From: Dioscorea cayenensis subsp. rotundata
Lineage: Eukaryota > Streptophyta > Magnoliopsida > Dioscoreales > Dioscoreaceae
Length of the DNA: 64,000 bases
Assembly (NCBI RefSeq): GCF_009730915.1
Contig: NC_052477.1
Coordinates: forward strand, 496,001 to 560,000
Direction of reading: 5' to 3'
Shown: positions 46,481-61,197 of the stretch, piece by piece
How the letters are laid out: every line of letters starts with the position of its first letter
Numbering within the stretch: the first letter of the stretch is position 1
Notes under the pieces: generated by a model
What the model saw: only the letters and a program-made list of their open reading frames with translations
Database searches by the model: none
Told to the model about the DNA's origin: nothing
Made by a program: the position numbers and the translations under genes

Positions 46481-49150
46481 TTTTTTTATAATTTATTTAT
46501 TTATTTATTCATTTATTTCCTTTTTTTTAATATAATATATATATTATAAATAAATAAATAAATAAATAAATAAAAAGGTGAAAACTTTGGTTTGTAGGCA
46601 GTCAAAGTAGTCGCTCTTTACTCTCCATTTGGATTTGAATCCATGTTCCGTTGACCAGTCAAACTCCGCCCGCCCTTTTCTTGTCGTTTTCCCTTTTTTC
46701 ACTTTCAACCCTGTAAAATGCATTAATTAATAACAATATTCGATGTTATTGTTAACATTCAAGTTTTTCTTTGCATACTGTATAAAAAAAATTTTGGGGT
46801 ATTTATTAAAAAATTATTTTAAAAAAATTATTTATAAGTATGGAAAGCAAAGACCATGTCAAACATGGTATAATGTGTTCAATGTAATGGGGACAAATCA
46901 CATCAAAATTCTCAATGAACACATGTTATTATTATATTAGGACAAAATTTTAATTGAATTGATAAGATCTATGCATTAAAATTCCACTTCTCCATGAAAT
47001 TTCATTGCTTGATTTTATTGGTCCAAACAAACCAGTCAGCCATGTATGAAGGAATTAATCAACATTTTGAACTTATCAACAGCCATGTATTTGATGCATT
47101 TGAAGTTAATTAAGATTAAGAAAAGTTAATCAAAGTGTTAATCAACGTTAGCAATTTCCTAGATATTGCATAAGAGTTTTTAGCATGTCATATCTCACCA
47201 AACAGAAAAAAAAAATCTTTGACTTTTTGCAACTAAAGTTGGATCAAGATTGACAAATGGCACATCACTTGATATTACTTGTTTATTTTTCTTGGATATG
47301 ATTCAATTAGTCATCTAATCTGTTTAATTAGTGTTCATCTTGTCAAATTAATATGAGAAATTGTCAGTTACAAGCATTATTATTTCTGTTGTTGCTGTTG
47401 TTTTCAGCAACTCAAGATCAAATTCATTTGAAGTTGATTGATAAACCAAAAACATGTGAATTTGTAATCACTGTTAATTAGATTTTTTTTTTCCTTATAG
47501 TTCTGATTACGGATGAATTCAATTGAATATCTTTGATGAGATTGGGTTAATTTCGAGCTCCGCTAAATGTTGTTCCAAAACATTTTCAAGTCACTTCCGG
47601 AAAGTTTTTGATCATGATAGAGTTAAATTGTAAAATTCAATCGCCACGGTTGAAAGAAACCTCGAGTTTTTTTTGCACTTGCGTCAATAAAACGGGAAGC
47701 TAAACTCTAGCATAAATCTCGACTAACACCCCGATCTTCCAACCTATGAATATCTACTACGGCAGTTATTTTCAAGGTAACACAGGCTTTTTCTATTTTG
47801 TTATTTTATCCATCTCCAGTGGATCCTTTTTATTTTATTTAATTCCTTTTTCTATAGATATTTGTTACAACTATCTCATTTATTGTTTTGTAGTTTTGTA
47901 ATCATACAGTATTGATTTTAAATTTTTAATAAAATTATAATTTATCTATTTTTAATTATTATTTTAACTTGATAATAAAAATAGATCCATAAACTAAAAA
48001 TAATTGCTATGAAGCTAACATTTTTCCGAAGTTATGTGGGTGGATGAAATAAGAAACATACGCAAATATAATCAATAATCAATTGAAAGTTTTTAAAGTT
48101 TAAGTAACAGAGAATTAAGTTTGGGTTTTTTTGTTTGTGCACTCCACTCTACAGAGAGTTTAATGCTTGCACTCTCAGATTTCATTTTAGTTTGAAAACA
48201 ATACTTAAATTAAAGAAATCAGACAAACAAACAAACATCAAATCAAGATTTGGTAATGAAATATTATTAATTCAACTTTTCATAAATTTAACTTAAAAAT
48301 AAACAGTCAAATTCCATTCTGTAGATTGCCAAATAGTCCCTTTTTGTATAAATAATTTATTTTTAGTCCATGTGGGTCACCTCTTAATCATTTTTCATGA
48401 AATCTGATTATTAACAAAAAAAAAAAAATTTAAAAAACAAATGAATGGAATTAAAAAAACTGAGAAATTAATTGTGGAAGCTCAAAAATATTTATTTTCT
48501 TATTTAATTATTCACCAATAAATCAATTTCTCTATTTTTTTATAATCTATTTAAATCTCACCAACTTTTTTTAGTGCTAAATAATGGAAGTCTGATTGGG
48601 CACCAATTGATACAAATGGAAACAATATTCTCAAGAACGGAGCTAAAATAGAAGGCATCAAAGCATCATCCATTAATAATGTTCCAATGATTGAGACCTT
48701 TTAAATCTAATTAATTTTTTAATCTCAAGAATTATCCAAATCTTAATTAATCCACTAAACTTTAGAATAATCAAACTCTCTTATAGTTTCTAAACTGAGA
48801 ATATTCGTCAAAGTTTAATGAATGCTTCTTTGAACACTATATCAATTGAATCATGCTTTAAATTAAAGTGTAAATAAAGATAGAAATTAATTATTAAAAA
48901 TTAATAGTATACGGATCAATAATTGAGAACACACGCAATAAAAAAAGTGCATAAATTATAGTCATGGGCATCCGGACCACACCAAAGATCCAATTATGTA
49001 TTTATTTATTTATTTTATGAATGAGTGATAAATGCCCTAAATTATAAAAAATATAGATAAATGCGGAGGCATATCAATTTATAGTAATTTATTTGTCTTT
49101 TTAGAAAATCCTCCATCATGCAACTTTGGATAAAAATACTATTTTTTTCA
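46481..49150. other. AT-rich intergenic DNA
   Basis: A (TAAA)n tract lies near 46548-46575, in the promoter of the kinase gene. The rest is AT-rich with no domain-bearing frame on either strand. No repeat family recognised before the SINE copy at 49151. Confidence 0.6.
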
Positions 49151-49282
49151 TAAAAAATTCACACCCAGATATAAACAGTATTGGACCCGAGTATTATATA
49201 AATAGTATAATAACATATTATATAATAAAAGATTCTAATCCTTACACTCTTGTGTCATACCTATTTAACGGTTAATATAAGT
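49151..49282 (-). mobile_element. Diverged SINE, same family as 1873-2112
   Basis: Reading the minus strand, GGTATGACAC.A.AGTGTAAGG (49264-49241), a decayed B-box region, CGGGTCCAATACTG and a TTTATAT.TGGGTGTGA tail follow the order of the first element. The A and B boxes are degraded and no target duplication is clear, so it is the older copy. Confidence 0.65.
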
Positions 49283-49393
49283 TTTTTAAATAAAAAAACA
49301 AAATGAAAATACAACTATTTCATTAAATAATTATTCTAGCTTTAAATAATTACAATCTTAAGGATCAAAACGTAATTTTAAGAAAAATTTGCC

Positions 49394-49599
49394 GACGTGG
49401 TTCCTGTGATAAATAAATAAATATAAAACGAGGGTGTTTTTAGCAAAGAAGGGAACGGTTGGAAGCCTCGCGCCGCAACTGTTGCCGTATGACGTGTCAG
49501 CATCTGGACCGCATGGCGTATACGCATGGGCGGGAATAGTTTGATGACTGACACGTGGCGGTAATCTTAGCCGGTTAATCTCAACTTTCAGTATATAAA
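49394..49599 (+). promoter_or_regulatory. PP2C promoter with three ACGT-core motifs and TATA box
   Basis: ACGTGG at 49395-49400, TGACGTGTCA at 49490-49499 and GACACGTGGC at 49550-49559 are ABRE/G-box-like sites for bZIP factors. TATATAAA at 49592-49599 lies about 200 bases before the ATG. Spacing and clustering suggest ABA or stress control, which is inference. Confidence 0.65.
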
Positions 49600-49794
49600 C
49601 TCCTCCAAAGCTGATCGATTTGTCTAATTTCTTCACTTCCGTGTCGACTTCCAACCACTTCCCGGAAAACCAAAGCATTAAGAAGAGAAACCCTAGAAAA
49701 AGCAAGAAGAGAAGGAAACCCTAGTTTTGGGATCGAATTTGGCGTCAAGAAGAGGATTGTTGTTGAGATTTTGAGGATTGAGATTGAGATCAAG

Positions 49795-51732
49795 ATGGTG
49801 GCTGGGCCGAACTTGGTTCATCAGAGCATGGCGGTTCTTGATGTGCAGTATCGGTGTGTCGCGAAGGGCGCTGAGGAGATGGTTGATATCTCAACGGCGG
49901 CGGCGGCGGCGACGGTGGTGGTGACGCCGCCTGGTTCTCCGGTTTTCCGTCCGGCGTCGGAGTTGGTGAGTTTCCTGGTGACTTTGGGGGTTTTTGGTGT
50001 TTTTGAGAATTAGATTTATTTTTGGAGATTCTTGTGGGTATGGTTTTTTTGAGTACTTTTTGTTCAAAAAGTTTTGATCTTTATGTTGTTAATTGGATAA
50101 GGATCCGGGTTCTTGCTTCCTGATTCGTTGTTCCTGTTTGGATGTGATTGCTTTGTGTTTTTATAGCTATTGATTTTGGTAATTTTACTTGATTTATCAT
50201 TTAATTAAAGCAAATGATTGTTCATTAGGTATTATTGCTTCTGTATTTAGATCTAAATTTTGCTTCGTTATTGCATTTCGCTTATTGTGTGCTTCTATGG
50301 GCTGCTATTTAATTGTGATATTTTTCAGATGTGTTGTTGTTTTGTTTGTATCGTTAGTTTGTGAATTGGACTTTGAATATGTGCTAAACATATAGATATT
50401 CACTTGTTGATTCAGGATATGAGAGAGTCAGATGCTATTCCAGATGTGGCTTTGGAGGTGAATGTTCTTCCATTTGTGCCGAGCATCCGTTCCGGTAGCT
50501 ATACGGACATTGGACCTCGGAGATTCATGGAAGACGAGCATATTTGTATTGATGATCTTTCGACTCATATGGGTTCATTGTTCAAGTGTCCTACACCTAG
50601 TGCCTTCTATGGGGTATGATGAATTTTTCGGTTGCTTTATTTGCAAACTATTTGTTCGTTCTGTTTGTCGTAATGTTTTTTGGCTTTGTGGTTTAGGTGT
50701 TTGATGGTCATGGAGGCCCGGATGCAGCTGCCTTCATAAGAAGGCATGCAATCAGGTTCTTCTTTGAAGACACAGGCTTCCCGCAATCATCGCTGAGGTT
50801 GATGATGTCTTTTTTTGGAGGGTGTTGAGAACTCTGTGCGGAAGGCATACCTTGTCGCTGATCTAGCTTTGGCTGATGAGTGCACTGTTAGTAAATCATC
50901 TGGGACTACGGTGCTCACCGCATTAGTGCTTGGAAGGTGAGTGTGCATTGTTTGATGATGCCTTTCTGTGGAAAACTATTCTAATTCAATAATCAGTCTT
51001 TAACTTCTATCCCTGTCCTAATGGCAATAAATAACTTGAACAAACATTGCTAATGATCTATCCCAAGTAAAATATTTTTGTCATTCAATATGATTAGCCT
51101 CTCTAAATCATAGCTCCTCTCACTGATTCTCTTGTAAATCATTGGCTGCAGGCTTTTGTTGGTTGCTAACGCAGGGGGATTGTCGAGCAGTCCTTTGTCG
51201 GAAAGGTGAAGCCGTGGACATGTCACAAGATCACAGACCCATTCATGCTGCCGAGCACCAGAGGGTCCTGGAATCCGGGGGTTACATTGATGACGGGTAC
51301 CTGAATGGTGTTCTTTCTGTAAGCCGAGCCCTCGGTGACTGGGACTTAAAGCTGCCTCCGGGCACCCCCTCACCGCTCATCGCAGAGCCCGAGTTCAGGC
51401 AGCAATTACTCACTGAAGATGATGAGTTTCTAATCATCGGGTGTGATGGTATCTGGGATGTCATGTCAAGCCAACACGCTGTCAGCATTGTACGCAAAGG
51501 CCTTCGGCGGCATGATAATCCTGAACAATGTGCAAGAGAACTCGTCATGGAGGCTCTGAGGCTCAACACTTTCGACAACCTCACGGTGATCATTATATGC
51601 TTCACTAGCGAGCAACAGGATTCTTCCCCATCGCGCAATCGCAGGGAGGCACCGATGTTACGGTGCTGTAGCCTCTCTACCGAGGCATTATGCAATCTGA
51701 GGAGCTGGCTCGACATTGATCGGGGCGATTAA
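49795..51732 (+). CDS. Protein phosphatase 2C (PPM family), frame interrupted
   Basis: Four coding exons: 49795-49965, 50416-50613, 50697-50936, 51152-51732, with GT-AG junctions. A variable N-terminus with an Ala run and [10 protein letters not shown] precedes the catalytic domain. Landmarks: [18 protein letters not shown] (metal-binding acidic residues), [56 protein letters not shown] and [10 protein letters not shown]. The layout resembles the plant group around AtPP2C22/27/49, not clade A. PP2Cs are monomeric Mg/Mn-dependent Ser/Thr phosphatases. Three small shifts break the frame: one base between QSS and EVDDV in exon 3 (near 50795), a run of seven T shortly after (near 50810), and one extra G in the AGGGGGA run at the start of exon 4 (near 51172). 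Everything around them reads as a normal PP2C, so sequence error is likely. Confidence 0.88.
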
Positions 51733-52541
51733 ATAGAGACATTGTCATGTGTGTAACTTGTGTTGTACATAATGTACTGATAATAAGTCGACGTTGTTTC
51801 GTTTCTTCGGCTGCTTGTCAGCAGTCTCCAGTTTTGTAGGAGTGTTATATCATGTCTTTGTTGTTCCTTGAGTATTTGTTCATGGCTGTGTAGAGATTGT
51901 TTAACATTATTATGTCTTTTATCATTATTTCTTCCAGCTGAGATCTAGTTTACGTGTTTTACTAGAATTGCAAATATTTAAGAATTTTTCTAAGTTTCAA
52001 CTCTAGTTTGGTGTAGAGGTTGATGTGTTTCAAGGTTGAAAAATCTAGAGGCAAGTCAGCTGATATTTCTAGAAAGCATTTATTTTAGGCAATACTTTGA
52101 CCATCTGCTTATTGGAGCACTCTTTTTTCAACTAGAACTCTGAAGATGTTTCATGAAAATTCTCAGATTGGGGGCATCTGGAAAGCAATGTAATAAAATA
52201 CTGTTCCAAGTGGCAGGCAAAAGAATGGTTCTTTCTGAAAGATGATAAACTAATAGGACAGCAAAGATAGGCAATAACTCCCACCAGCTCTTGCAAAGTC
52301 AATTTCAATAGATGAAGGTCATCAACAAATAAATGCTAACTTGTAATGCTTTCTCTTCAACCAAAATAATATACATAATTCAGTGATACCACATATGTTT
52401 ATTTTTTGTGTCCATGTTACAAAGATGATGTAGAATTTTGAGAAGGATATGTACATGGTCCATTTAGGGAAAAAGTAAATAACATATAGAGTCGCGAAGA
52501 ACATTGATCTGTTTCAGCCTCTCGTATGAAGCCATCGCCTA
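51733..52541. other. Convergent 3' ends of PP2C and RPAP2 genes
   Basis: About 800 bp that must hold both 3' UTRs. No repeat or further gene recognised. Confidence 0.6.
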
Positions 52542-55500
52542 TCATTGGGTCTGTGAGTTTGTTTGGGGCACTCGACCCAGAGGGATTATAAGATCTACCA
52601 TGGTTTTGTATTCCTCTGAAGTGATCTTAGCAGGGTTTAGCACCTGGATTACCGAAGATTTCATGTCAGACAAGAAACAAGCTTTGCCAAACAAGAGACA
52701 CAAAGGTGAAAGCAAATACATATATACATACATATATATATATATTACATTCATAGGCATTAAAGATAGATAACAATGATATATGCAGAACAAAGTGCTT
52801 CTATACTTCACGACAACAAGCTACTGTGACAATACTCAATTATTTTGGCATTTGAATAGCTAGGAAAAAACAAGATGGAGAATGATTCATCACGCATGGG
52901 CCCTGTGAACCTAAATTTATCAAGCATCTCGCTAAATGCATCATATGAGAACATTTGGCATCAAAACAATATTGTTTAGCATTCACCTAAACTTACAAAT
53001 TGTTAGTGATATCTTGATTTGGAGCTTTTCTTTGTTAGTATAAAAATGACGAGGTGCAAATAATTAGAGTTTATAAAGCAATAGATGGCATGGGAAAGCA
53101 GCATGTAAACATCCTGAATTTTGAAAAAGTGTGCATCAAAATTACTGCCCTGAATAAAAATTTGATGATGGAATCATGGAACTTAATTACATATTGACAT
53201 CTTTCATGGATTCTCATTAAATGGAAAAAGTAAAAAAGATGGAGTTTTAAAAGAACACCTTATGCAATAGTGTATTCCTGCTGGCCATATGCTGAGCAAG
53301 AGCTGGAAGCCTGTGCAAAGATAAGGCCTCAAGAAATAAAAGAACAATCACATGCCATTGTTTTGTTCTGAAGGCCGGCACAGCCTCGATGAGAGACATT
53401 GTATCAAGTAATTGTCCCTGAAACCAAAGGAAAAGAGTTAATACGTGTGGGATTTCAATAATCAAAGCCATAAATCAGGTCCAAAGCCATGATCACATAC
53501 ATCTGCATGTTAGTTGACATTACCCAAACATTGTGACTAGCAACATAAAAGATCAAGAATGTTTTCCTGCATGTAACTATAGTATGACATCCATGGAGAA
53601 AAGTAAAATCCATCACGTCCATCTAACATGCAAGATGAGCTACACCTCAACATTTCTATTGAGATAGGTAGATTGATAGCCAAATACGCACGCCTGGGCA
53701 ATTACTCATGTGAGGAAATAAACTTATATAAAAAGTCAAAACCACAAAAAAAAACTACAATCCGCACCTGTAAGATATAGGTTTTGAAAGTCACATGACA
53801 TGCAGATGTATAACAACAAAAATAGCAAAAAAGTCATTTAAAAAAATAACATTTCATATATACAGAGAAATAGGTAATACAGGAACAAACTGGCTAGAGA
53901 ACCTGGGCGCATACCACAGCTTTCTCTAGAGAGGAAACTGGCAATGATAATCTGAGATCCATAACAAGCGCAGGTATGGCACGACCAACACAAATATCAA
54001 GAGTTTGTCTGATCTCAGAAGACTTGCCATCTTGAAGGATAATCTTTCGTGGATACTCCCTTCCATTTACAGTAAGAAAATCTTCATGGGAACTTTCATT
54101 GAACCCATAAATGTAGGCTATAGAAGAACTTGTTATCCATCCAAAAAGTGCCATCCACATCGTTGCAAATGATGACAACTAAAGAAGGACATGTGACCTT
54201 AAATAAGTATACAAGGAGTAACCTAAAAAAATCCAAAGTGACCTTTCTACTCACAGTCAGTTTAAAACCCTCAGGTGGAGTATCATGCCACGAATCCTCA
54301 ACTTCAAACATATCAGTATCAAGAAGCACAGGCTTTGTAGGCCATTTAACACGTCCTCGATCAAGTTCAAACATTTCCTCATCTTCCTCGATGCCCCCTT
54401 TTTCATTATTTTGCAGTTGTGGCAGGATAATGATTCCAGCTTCAGAAGCTATAAGAGATATAACAAATGCATGTCACCAAGCAGTCAAACCATCAACCCA
54501 GTTCTCCTTTTTCTATTGTATGTCAGCGCAACAAAAAATATCCCAAATTATAAATATAAAAAGGGCAATAAAAAGAAGAAACACATGTACCGGCATCTGT
54601 GGCATCTGAAGTTCCTGAGGCAACAGTCTCAGCTGCCCTGATTAAAGCAGCAGCACAAGCCTCGGCAGAAGCAAGCCTCAAATCCTCATCAGCATCATCG
54701 TGTGATACTTGTGCATTGCTACTGCCTCCATGGTCAGCATCCTTCTTTTCTGGAGCTTTATAAGTTTCATCTGCCCAAGTAACAGTCTTTCCATCCTTCG
54801 ATCCACCACTCTTCAAGGAAGACTTCAACACAGCTCCATTTGACACTGTTTCCTTCTCCAAGTGCAACCTCTCTTCCAACTCCTTACCCAACTGCTCTGA
54901 GAGATCCTCAAGCACAACAGAATGCTTATTAGGAGGGGTTGCTTTTGACTGTTCACAAACAATTGCAGCCCTCTTAATCTCCTCTTCAGCCTTGCATGCG
55001 TTAACCTTTTTCATTGCCTTTCTGTTCCGAGTTTTACCAGAAGTTCTTTCTCTGGGAGAATTTTTCTCTTCAATTGCCAGATTTTCCAATTGTTTAGCAA
55101 TCATATTTGAAATATCTTGCTGATGTACAGAAGACTTATCGGATTGAGGCACAGATAACTCGTTCTCCATGATTAGACAACTTGTAAATCCCATCTCACC
55201 ATTACCAGCATCATCCACCATCTTTGTGGATTCATCTTCAGACATATATTTAGCCCCTGCAATGCAGTAGCAAGCTCACTCCTGAATTCACAGAGCAAAC
55301 CCACAAGGAAACACATATATGAAAAGGAATAAACCAACTATAGCCCCTAAATTCCCAATTCTATAGATATAATACTTGCCAACAATTTTCAACAACAATC
55401 ACTGCTAATTCAACATTAAAACAATTGCTTAACAGTTTCACTAACTTTCCACAGAACCTGCTAAAAATTCCCGACATTTTCTACAATAACTACACCTGCA

Positions 55501-56280
55501 CGAGATTGAAGCTGAAATTGAAATAAAACAACTTAATCATCATAACTTTTCAACAATCACTACAAATTCAACCATAAAAACCATTGCTTCACAGTTTCAC
55601 CAAATTTTCACAGAAGATGCTAAAAGTTTTAGTTTTCCCAACAAAAATTACACCAACAAAGCAACTGGAATAACCACAATTAATGCACAAAACAAGAATA
55701 AAAAGCAAGGATTTCTACCTTGTTTTCTGTCTCGCAGGGGAACATAGCCTTCAATGGCATCAGATGGTCCCAACCATTCTTCCATGGAGACATCACCATT
55801 ACCAGCCTGCTCCTTCTCCTTAATCTTCAAATCCCCAATCCCCAACCCTTTTTCTGCAGGCAAGTCCTCATCTTTACCCAACCCAAACACCCTCAAAACC
55901 CCATCCACCTTCAAGCTCACATCACCCACTCTCTCCCTCTCCAAGCTCTCTGCAAATGCACGGCTAGAAACTAAGCAAGCTTGGGAGCAGTACTTATAAG
56001 TTTCCTCAAGATCATACACTTTGTGCTCCCGGAGTGCAATCCGGTACCGACCCCGACGCCGCTGGGAGTCAGCAGTGGAGGACAAAGCTTTGGTGCAAAG
56101 AGGATGACCGCACAGTCGGGCCAAGGACCGTTCTACAACAACATCATCATAATCCGGCTGAGAGAGGAGAGTGCCGGCAGCAAGAAGCTGGCCCTCGGAG
56201 GTGGCAGCGCCATCAAGCAATGCTAACTGGATCCGGTGCACAGCATCAGCTATGGTAGCAGAATGCGAGGGCACCGCCAT
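52542..56280 (-). CDS. RPAP2/RTR1-type RNA polymerase II CTD phosphatase homolog
   Basis: Six coding exons on the minus strand: 56280-55719, 55256-54591, 54448-54255, 54178-53915, 53417-53259, 52643-52542. Total 1947 bases, 648 residues, all GT-AG and in frame. The ATG at 56280 (MAVPSHS) is chosen 13 bases after an acceptor. Residues 1-190 carry the RTR1 domain with the zinc cysteines in CGHPLC and [18 protein letters not shown] stretch follows, then a long acidic, Ser/Lys-rich region (exon 2). A conserved C-terminal region holds [30 protein letters not shown] and [10 protein letters not shown]. Family members remove Ser5 phosphate from the Pol II tail and help move Pol II into the nucleus; the Arabidopsis homolog is known as RIMA (established knowledge). 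No damage is seen. The 5' leader is shared with the GSK3-like gene. Confidence 0.9.
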
Positions 56281-57180
56281 CACTGATCGAATCCTAAGAA
56301 ATGTATCAGGGTTAGACTAGTTTATATACTTGAACGTTAATTGTAGTTATCCCCTGGAAAATAATAACACATGGTTGGAGAGTTATCTTGTGTTGCAAAT
56401 GAAAAGGAAAAATTCATCTAAACCATCCTAGACTGAGAAAAGGAATAAGAACAACCATCCTTGAATTTTCCCAAGAAAAAATATGCAGCTAAAAAAAAGT
56501 GATTCTAAACGAAAACCACACCCAACCATCCAAAGAACAAGAAAATCACTAAGCAACACAACTAATACATCAAAAAAAGAACGTCTAGTTCTAAATTTCT
56601 TGTTTTCAGTGAATTTACAGTTAAAGAGGCTGAACGGCCCCAACAAACACAAAACCCTAGAACATCCAAATCTACAAATTCATCCAACAAGCCAACAAAA
56701 CCCAAAGTTCCAATTTTTCCATTAATTATAGGAACAAGACCCGCCAAAAACAACCCAAACTACATTCACATCTATCTTCTCCCGAAAATCATACAAAGAG
56801 AAACCCGAAAACACCAAAAAGATCACAACATACCTAAAACCACCGAAATTGACAACAATTCGCATATCCACACATTAAAAAGACCCCAAGCCCAATGCAC
56901 TGCCTGATCTCTACCAAAACTCAAACTTTCATCCACCTATATCCAGAAATCCGCAACCAAACCCTAATAACTACAGTGAAAAACACAATAATCCAAACCT
57001 TAGATATCCAGACGTACAAGACTTCGCCTCTCAGATCACCACCGAAATTTGCAGAGAAATCTCATCTAGAGGGTAAACAGCAACGCCCTGGCGATTCTGA
57101 TGACGTTTGGATCGAGACCTCGAGATCTCGAGATCGAGAGAGAGAGAGGAAAACCCTAGGAAGGAAAAACCTTGGAAGGG
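56281..57180 (-). promoter_or_regulatory. RPAP2 leader exon and leader intron, homologous to the GSK3 leader
   Basis: The acceptor TTTCTTAG ends at 56294. The first leader exon ends near 56999 (AAG|GTTTGG), giving an intron of about 705 bp, and extends to about 57180. Its order of motifs follows the GSK3 leader at 45.8-46.4 kb: AGCAACACAACTAATACA, CCCTAGAAC, ACAAAACCCAAAGTT, CCCAATGCACTGCC and TCAGATCACCACC, with about 86 percent identity in a 72-bp ungapped stretch (56888-56959). TGGGCC (57215-57220) and TGGCCC (57253-57258), site II-like motifs of housekeeping promoters, lie just upstream. Confidence 0.7.
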
Positions 57181-59951
57181 TCGCAGTTTCTTTCGCTTTT
57201 AAAGCGACAGTAACTGGGCCGGCACTGCCCGCTTCCCAGCCCGCCAAGCGTGTGGCCCGTTTATATTTATTTATTTATTTCAATTATATATATACTAAAA
57301 TAGATGGTTTTTTTTTAAAAAAAAATTCCCCCGCTCATCCTCACAGATGATGTATTGCATATATATATATACACAAAACTTTTTTAAATTACAAAATTTA
57401 AAATTAATTAATTAATTTTATTTTTTACAATAAATGGAGAGAGAAGGACAAAAAGTTGATCATGTTATAAGTTGATTTTTGAGGGTAAAGGTGTATAGGT
57501 CGATATGAATTCTAAGGTGTATAAAAACAATATTTTTTTAGGTATAAGTAGAGAAATTATTTTTTTCAAAGGATCGGGACTGTAATTTTTCATATCATAA
57601 GTGCATTTTTTAAAAAAAATGTTAAAAAAAAAAAATGTAATACATACTTATAAGCTCATTACTTTTTTTTTCTATGGTAAATGCACATTTTTAAAGTGGT
57701 AATTCTTTACAAAAAGAAATTTTTTTAATTTTTTTAAGCTTTTTTAATTTGTCATTGACCCATAGATCGGAAAGCCGTCTCGTAAAATTATATTTACATA
57801 ATAATAATAATAATTCTATCATTATTATAATAAATTAATTAAGAAAAAAAATATAATTTCTTGCCCCAGCCCCCTAGAGTGTTGGATAGGGTTTGTTTTT
57901 AGCATTTTACATATATTTTTATTGTATAAATTATTTATGATAGCTCAACATAAAAATTTAGATTGTGAGACCCAATAAATTTATCATTATCATATCACAT
58001 ATATTCAGTTTTAAGTAAATGGATAGCTTTAAAATTATACAAATTGATTGATTATTACAGCGCCCAATCAAAGCATCGAGCTACAGTGTTTTCATATTAG
58101 TTGGCCTATACAAGTTATTTATATTAATACAAATATAATATATATATATATAAATATTTCACAGAAAAATATTAGCTTTATGTTTTAATTTGGTCCACAT
58201 TTATACATGGATATATGTAACGTGTCATAAGCGTTTTGAAAAAGTCAGAGTTGAACTAATTCAAATTAATGATATTTATAATAAATAAATTAAATAGTTT
58301 ATAAGATGAGAATATAAACTAAAAACATAAAATTTCTTCCTGAATTAAAACTTCAATAGGCTCATCCAAACCATCAAACTAGTGGTGACAGCTATAATAA
58401 CATGGAAAATTCAAAATAAAAACATACGATTATTTCAGTTATTAACTGTTTTTTTTAGTGATTATATTTTAACTTCTGTCTTGGATTGCTACCTTGATAT
58501 CTGCCAATGGCTGTTGGATTAAGTCTAAACAAACAGCATGTTACTAAAATAAAGGATCAAGCTAATTCGGTTGATTGATAACAAGCACACTGTTGTTATT
58601 CAAGTGGTTGGATTGAGAAATTGCCTATCAGATTTAAGCTCTTAATCTTTGGTCATGTTTTTTGGTGGGAATAATTCCCATATGAACAAAAAATTTTCAA
58701 TTGTTTTGATTTAAAGACTAGTGAGTTAATTGTGCTAGAACAATGAATGGTGTATTCTTTGTCATATAACATGCTGCAAACGATCTATGTTTGCCGGATA
58801 TGGGGTTTGTGGATAGTCTAAACATCACATTTCTGGTCATAAATACCATACTCAATAACCTGTATGTGAGTGAATAATGCCAAACTATCCAGATGAACAA
58901 TACCAAAGTTAATCGCAATAAGGTGATATAAGTCGAGTATTTCTTGCAGTCTTTTCCTTGGTTTTGAATGGAATATTTTGTTCTTTCGAGTGGCATCTAT
59001 GTGTCTTTCCTTTCGATCCTAAATGGCTGTGATTCTTCATGGTGTCCAAACTCATTCCTAGAGCTCAGAATTTCTAGGGCTACTCTATAGTACGTGAAAA
59101 CTAGTTTGATCCCATTCTTTTCAATTCATTGAACACAAATAAAACATACGGTGATATAGTGTTTGATGTCTCTAGTGCATTTCTACACTTCCCTTGCTAT
59201 GCAGTTTACATTCTACTTGTGAGGGCAAACCATTCACATTTCCCTAAATGTTTCTGCAAAACTATGTAAGTTCATACTGTACTGAATTTTGGAAACATGT
59301 AATTGAAGAGCATTGTGAATGTGTGTGAAGTTTGTGAAAAAAGACTAACAGAAGTTCAGTATCTCCACACATGAGAACCTAGCAAACCAGCTAAGTGAGA
59401 AGCAAGCATTATTATAAAAAAACTCAACAAAATTATGAGCCCTAACAGACACCATCATGGGATTCAATGCAATGCAAAGAAGCATAAGCCCAAATTGACA
59501 ACTCATTACCATAACAAAACTATGACACCATTGACCATTGAACTTCAACACACACACACACACACACACCCCATAATTTACTCTATTGAATCCAATTTGC
59601 TTCAGCATGATAAACAATTAAAGCAGTTCAATTGATAAACACATACCAATAAAAACTTCATCTCATCAACTCCATTTTTTTCACAGTAATCATAAACTAA
59701 GCTGTTTCTAAGTCATATTATTCCAAAAGCACAACAACAAGAACACAAAACCTTAAAAACATTATCATAACCCTTGCAAATAATTAAAAGTATCATCCAT
59801 AACAATAACTGATAACCAAAACAGAGAAATTTAAAGATTAAAACAAAGGACAAAATTCATAAAAACCTAAAAAATCAGGTTGCTATTGCCAGTTTCTCAG
59901 CATCAATACAAACAACCCAAAAGCTATAAACTTTCATTTGGAAAACAAGAA
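57181..59951. other. AT-rich intergenic DNA
   Basis: Contains TA and (CA)n tracts (about 57359-57372, 58138-58152, 59551-59570) and no recognisable coding sequence. The last 100-300 bases are probably the 3' UTR of the ubiquitin fusion gene (minus strand). Confidence 0.6.

Positions 59952-61197
<1,246 letters not shown>

Noticed and set aside
56895-57350. 151-codon plus-strand frame in the RPAP2 leader
   Set aside because: The stretch is the antisense of a leader exon and intron; no domain.
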